Shown piece after piece: positions 3,927-6,810 of a stretch of 6,810 nt of DNA; position 1 is the first letter of the stretch, and every line of letters begins with the position of its first letter. The notes under the pieces are model-generated. The model was not told where the DNA came from. It did no database searches and worked only from the letters and a program-made list of their open reading frames with translations. Source of the stretch: Methanobacteriota archaeon (lineage in GTDB: Archaea; Thermoplasmatota; Thermoplasmata; Methanomassiliicoccales; Methanomethylophilaceae). The position numbers were made by a program, and so were the translations under genes. The stretch covers positions 1-6,810 of the forward strand of contig JAKQBQ010000061.1 of assembly GCA_029574055.1 (NCBI GenBank), in the 5' to 3' direction.

Positions 3927-6810
3927 CTCGGCGCCGCCGACACAGTACTATGACCCGCTCACGGGTACAATGCAGACTGTTCCTCAGACGCTGGACGATT
4001 CCAATCTGTTACAAAAGATGTCTAGTGTAACAAATAGGACCTTCGGAACCGCGGGTGAAGAAACGTGGTTTTGGGTGGGGGGAATAAATGAGGGCTACAC
4101 CGGCAATTTCAGCGGGTGTAAGAACATCACCATACAGGGCGATGTGAAGATCCTCGTAAGGGGCAATCAGACGCTGGGCGCCGCCGCAGGCTATGAACCC
4201 ATGTTCATCATCCCGGAAGGGAGCAGCCTGACGATATACACCGTAGTGGCCTACAACCCTAGCATGTCTTATTGGCCGATGTCTGCCCAGGGATATCTTG
4301 ACCTATGGGGCAGCTATATCAAGATCGACGGCGGAACATTCGTCAACGCCACCAACGTCCGCTGCGGCGTCGGGCACACCAATGCCTCATTCGTATTCAC
4401 CGAGAACGGCGGTACCCTCGAGAACTTCGGGGTCATCGCGACGAACAGCACCGCAAACATCATCGGCGCTTCCGGCCCGGTCAACATCATCAACGGCGGC
4501 ACCTTCGTCCGCGGAACGGTCAACCTGAACGGTTTCGACATCACCAGCAAACAAATCTGCAACGTCATCCTCTCGGACGATTATCCGAACAGTTTCACAT
4601 TCGTTCCGAGTTATGCGTATCCCGCTGACAAGATCAATCTACCTGCCCAGAGCGTGATATACGGCAACTTCAGCATAGGCTCGAACCCCGGCTCCACGAT
4701 CACCTTTGCAGGAAATCCGCCCTCGAATACCTATGCGATCGTCACCGGCAGCGCGAACATAGGAAACGGCACAGCCACAGTGATAATAGACACCGACGGC
4801 CTGCAGTCGTACGCCGGCGCAAAACTGACCCTGATCAGCACGGGCAACACGGGAAGCCTTACGGGCACTCCCAACAACTCCATTTACATAGGCGGCGGAT
4901 ACACTTTCGGTCTGGAGGCAACGAACAAGCTGCTGACCGCAGAACCCATCGTTCTCTATGATATCACCGGCACGGTCACCGTAAACGGCCACCCGCTGCC
5001 GGATGTGACCATCGAATACACCATAAACGGGATCCCCGGGACGCCTGTGGTGACAGACGAGGCAGGATACTATTCCTTACAGGTCAAGTCCGGTGCGTTG
5101 TTCGTCATCCAAAGCGTAAGCAAGGCCGGATATACTCCGAGCCAGCAGGTGCCTACAGCAGGCATCACGGTGGCAAACAGCCAGACCATCGACTTCACCA
5201 TGATCGCCGATCCCGGGATATCATACAACATATCCGGAACGGTAACTGTCAACGGCCACCCGCTGCCGGGCGCGATCGTGCACTTCTCGAAAGAAGGCCC
5301 TGCAGGCAATGTTGTGGCGGGTACGACCACCGTTGACTCCAATGGACAGTACACGATCAGCGTACCTCTCGGTATGTTCTTCTCTATAACGAACGTTGTC
5401 AAGAGCGGATACGAACTGAACGAACCGGTCCCCATAGAAGGATTCATCGTGGAAGATGACGCATCATTCAACTTCACTATGAACGCGGTCGCGGGAACAT
5501 ACCACGACATCACCGGAACGGTGACTGTCAACGGCCACCCGCTGGTCGGTGTCACTATCAGCTACACAATAGACGGCCACCCGTTTTCGGTGACCACAGA
5601 CGATGACGGATATTATCTGATAGACGACATCCTCTTCGGATCGTACCTCATCATCACGAACGTCACCAAGTCCGGCTATGCCGTGAACACGGCGATGCCG
5701 ATGGCGGGATTCCTGGTGGAAGGCGACGGAGAGATCAACTTCGCCATGACCGCCACCGACCAAACACACTACACAATATCAGGAACCGTAACGGTCAACG
5801 ACCACCCGCTTGCAGGCGTAACGATAAACTACACCAAAGAAGGCGCGGACGGCCTGGCTGTGGTCGGTTCGATAATCACGAACTCCGACGGCCAGTATTC
5901 GGTCAGCGTGCAGTTCGGTACCTTCTTCACCATCACCGGTGTCGTGAAGACCGGTTATGGGGTGAACGGAGATATGCCGAAAGGTCTCATTATCGAAGAT
6001 AACGAAGTGTTCGACTTCACAATGGCAGTCACCGGCGTTACGGAACATACAATCACGAGATCTGTCATCTTCAATGGCATTCCTCTGCAGAATGTAACGA
6101 TCGGCTACACCATAGACGGCAATCCGTTCTCAACGACCACAGACGGGATGGGAGTCTATGTGATCAACAGCATACCCTTCGGATCGTTCTTTGTCATCAC
6201 AGAAGTCACAAGGAGCGGCTACGCAGTGGTCGAACAGGTCCCGACGGTGGGATTCCTGGTAGAGGATGAGTACATCATCGACTTCACCATGACCACCACC
6301 GATAAGTCATATTATACAGTGTCCGGTACGGTCACGGTGGGTGAATACCCCCTCGCCGGGGTCACGATATGCTTCGACAGGCTGGGGATGGAGAGCGTCT
6401 CTGTCATCACCGATTCCAACGGTCAGTATTCCATCAGCATGCAGTTCGGCACTTACTTCACCATAACGAGCGTCGAGAAGACAGGCTACTTCATGTACAT
6501 CGAGATGCCGGACTGGCACATACTCGAAAGCAACGAGGAACACAATTTCTATATGTCAGCCGTCGCAGGTTTGGAACATGAGATCACCGGAATGGTGACG
6601 ATCAACGGACACCCGTTGGCAAACGTCGCCATCGCTTACATGTTAGACGGTCATGAGTACTGCACATACACTGGCTCGGATGGACGTTATTCGATCGAGG
6701 GCGCCGTATTCGGATTCTACTTCATGATCACTGATGTCACCAAGGACGGTTACACCGTGAACGCGGCGATGCCGATGGTGGGATTCCTGGTGGAAGACGA
6801 CTACGAGATA
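3820..6810 (+). CDS. Large secreted adhesin-like protein with tandem Ig-like repeats (partial, 3' end outside the window)
   Basis: An uninterrupted frame of 997 codons that leaves the window still open. Residues 1 to about 32 are a signal peptide: basic KKTTRR, then a hydrophobic core IMMIAAIAAALLVVLVPAAI. R10-R11 is followed by IMM rather than FLK, so Sec export is likelier than Tat. Residues about 33-381 form a Gly/Asn/Thr-rich region with three GGT[FL] turns (near residues 170, 196 and 225), suggesting a right-handed beta-helix or similar all-beta fold, and about eleven N-x-S/T sequons. From residue 382 on come at least seven domains of about 90 residues, each with a [IV][ST]GTVTVNGHPL-like start, a TD..G.Y.I centre, G..F.IT.V.K.GY, and an F.M end. 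This pattern fits carboxypeptidase-regulatory-like Ig-type beta-sandwiches. Neither a catalytic motif nor the C-terminal anchor is visible. A surface adhesin or stalk is the best guess; no ligand can be named. Its promoter is probably separate from mcr. Confidence 0.93.
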   Translation, partial: MPNHIKKTTRRIMMIAAIAAALLVVLVPAAIGPSSDSAPPTQYYDPLTGTMQTVPQTLDDSNLLQKMSSVTNRTFGTAGEETWFWVGGINEGYTGNFSGCKNITIQGDVKILVRGNQTLGAAAGYEPMFIIPEGSSLTIYTVVAYNPSMSYWPMSAQGYLDLWGSYIKIDGGTFVNATNVRCGVGHTNASFVFTENGGTLENFGVIATNSTANIIGASGPVNIINGGTFVRGTVNLNGFDITSKQICNVILSDDYPNSFTFVPSYAYPADKINLPAQSVIYGNFSIGSNPGSTITFAGNPPSNTYAIVTGSANIGNGTATVIIDTDGLQSYAGAKLTLISTGNTGSLTGTPNNSIYIGGGYTFGLEATNKLLTAEPIVLYDITGTVTVNGHPLPDVTIEYTINGIPGTPVVTDEAGYYSLQVKSGALFVIQSVSKAGYTPSQQVPTAGITVANSQTIDFTMIADPGISYNISGTVTVNGHPLPGAIVHFSKEGPAGNVVAGTTTVDSNGQYTISVPLGMFFSITNVVKSGYELNEPVPIEGFIVEDDASFNFTMNAVAGTYHDITGTVTVNGHPLVGVTISYTIDGHPFSVTTDDDGYYLIDDILFGSYLIITNVTKSGYAVNTAMPMAGFLVEGDGEINFAMTATDQTHYTISGTVTVNDHPLAGVTINYTKEGADGLAVVGSIITNSDGQYSVSVQFGTFFTITGVVKTGYGVNGDMPKGLIIEDNEVFDFTMAVTGVTEHTITRSVIFNGIPLQNVTIGYTIDGNPFSTTTDGMGVYVINSIPFGSFFVITEVTRSGYAVVEQVPTVGFLVEDEYIIDFTMTTTDKSYYTVSGTVTVGEYPLAGVTICFDRLGMESVSVITDSNGQYSISMQFGTYFTITSVEKTGYFMYIEMPDWHILESNEEHNFYMSAVAGLEHEITGMVTINGHPLANVAIAYMLDGHEYCTYTGSDGRYSIEGAVFGFYFMITDVTKDGYTVNAAMPMVGFLVEDDYEI
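4963..6810 (+). repeat. Array of seven alternating A/B Ig-like modules
   Basis: Modules start at 4963 (A, 89 residues), 5230 (B, 93), 5509 (A, 89), 5776 (B, 92), 6052 (A, 89), 6319 (B, 88) and 6583 (A, cut by the window after 76). A modules share a [YM][TM][IL][DN]G motif after the first strand, mostly an FGS...IT.VTK.GY centre, and in complete copies mostly end in a T.TD...Y linker (the first has IADPGISY). B modules instead have a longer, variable loop (KEG..G. in the first two), a [SN][ND]GQY[ST][IV]S centre, and end with an AVAG..H-type linker. The fifth module is diverged at its start, ITRSVIFNGIPL in place of ITGTVTVNGHPL. The A-to-A distances are 546, 543 and 531 bases, so the repeating unit is a pair of domains. 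Individual DNA blocks, such as AACGGCCACCCGCTG, occur almost unchanged in several copies. Confidence 0.92.

Noticed and set aside
3569..4082. Three G6 tracts (3569, 3806, 4077) as phase-variation slippage sites
   Set aside because: Six-base runs are short for slippage, and C6 runs of the same length occur inside the conserved mcrG (near 756) and mcrA (near 1712), so their presence is not special.
4298..4628. Two overlapping + strand frames of 76 and 107 codons inside the N-terminal domain of the secreted protein
   Set aside because: They are Ser/Thr/Arg- or His/Arg-rich shadows in the other frames of the 997-codon reading frame and have no supported ribosome site.
4639..6543. Several - strand frames of 78-161 codons across the repeat protein
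   Set aside because: They recur with the period of the sense modules and reflect antisense reading of the repeats, not separate genes.
4963..6810. CRISPR array or DNA-level satellite
   Set aside because: The repeats are long, diverged, in frame and coding, with no constant short repeat and unique spacers; they are protein domains.

Overview
The window holds the 3' part of a methyl-coenzyme M reductase (mcr) operon and, after about 0.5 kb without a convincing gene, the start of a large secreted repeat protein. All supported genes are on the + strand. The mcr genes identify a methanogenic (or at least Mcr-bearing) archaeon. The order mcrB-mcrD-mcrG-mcrA with no mcrC between D and G, the archaeal-style strong Shine-Dalgarno sites, the fairly GC-rich coding sequence, the lack of TAG stops, and the neighbouring large adhesin-like protein together suggest a Methanomassiliicoccales archaeon, possibly a gut-associated Methanomethylophilaceae-like one. 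That placement is inference from memory of the group, not a search result.

Bases 1-3325 form a tightly packed block: the last 47 codons of mcrB, then mcrD, mcrG, mcrA, and a small gene that resembles the DUF2098 family of methanogen proteins. Spacings are 7 and 10 bp for B-D and D-G, a stop/start overlap for G-A, and 8 bp for A-DUF2098, where the Shine-Dalgarno is built into the mcrA stop codon. McrA and McrG carry the known active-site and modified residues, so the enzyme should be functional. It would catalyse methyl-CoM + CoB to methane + CoM-S-S-CoB. A GC-rich hairpin with a T7 tract (3347-3373) closes the block.

Bases 3326-3819 form an AT-rich regulatory spacer with three TATA-box-like elements, a short hairpin, and one doubtful small reading frame whose GTG is preceded by the same G6 Shine-Dalgarno as the next gene.

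From 3820 to the end of the window (still open at 6810) runs a secreted protein of at least 997 residues. It has a signal peptide, a roughly 350-residue Asn/Gly/Thr-rich N-terminal region with beta-helix-like GGT[FL] repeats and many N-glycosylation sequons, and then at least seven tandem Ig-like (carboxypeptidase-regulatory-like) domains of about 90 residues. These domains alternate strictly between two subtypes (A-B-A-B-A-B-A), so the array appears to have grown by duplication of a two-domain unit of about 180 residues. It is most likely a cell-surface adhesin or stalk protein. Nothing visible links it functionally to mcr.
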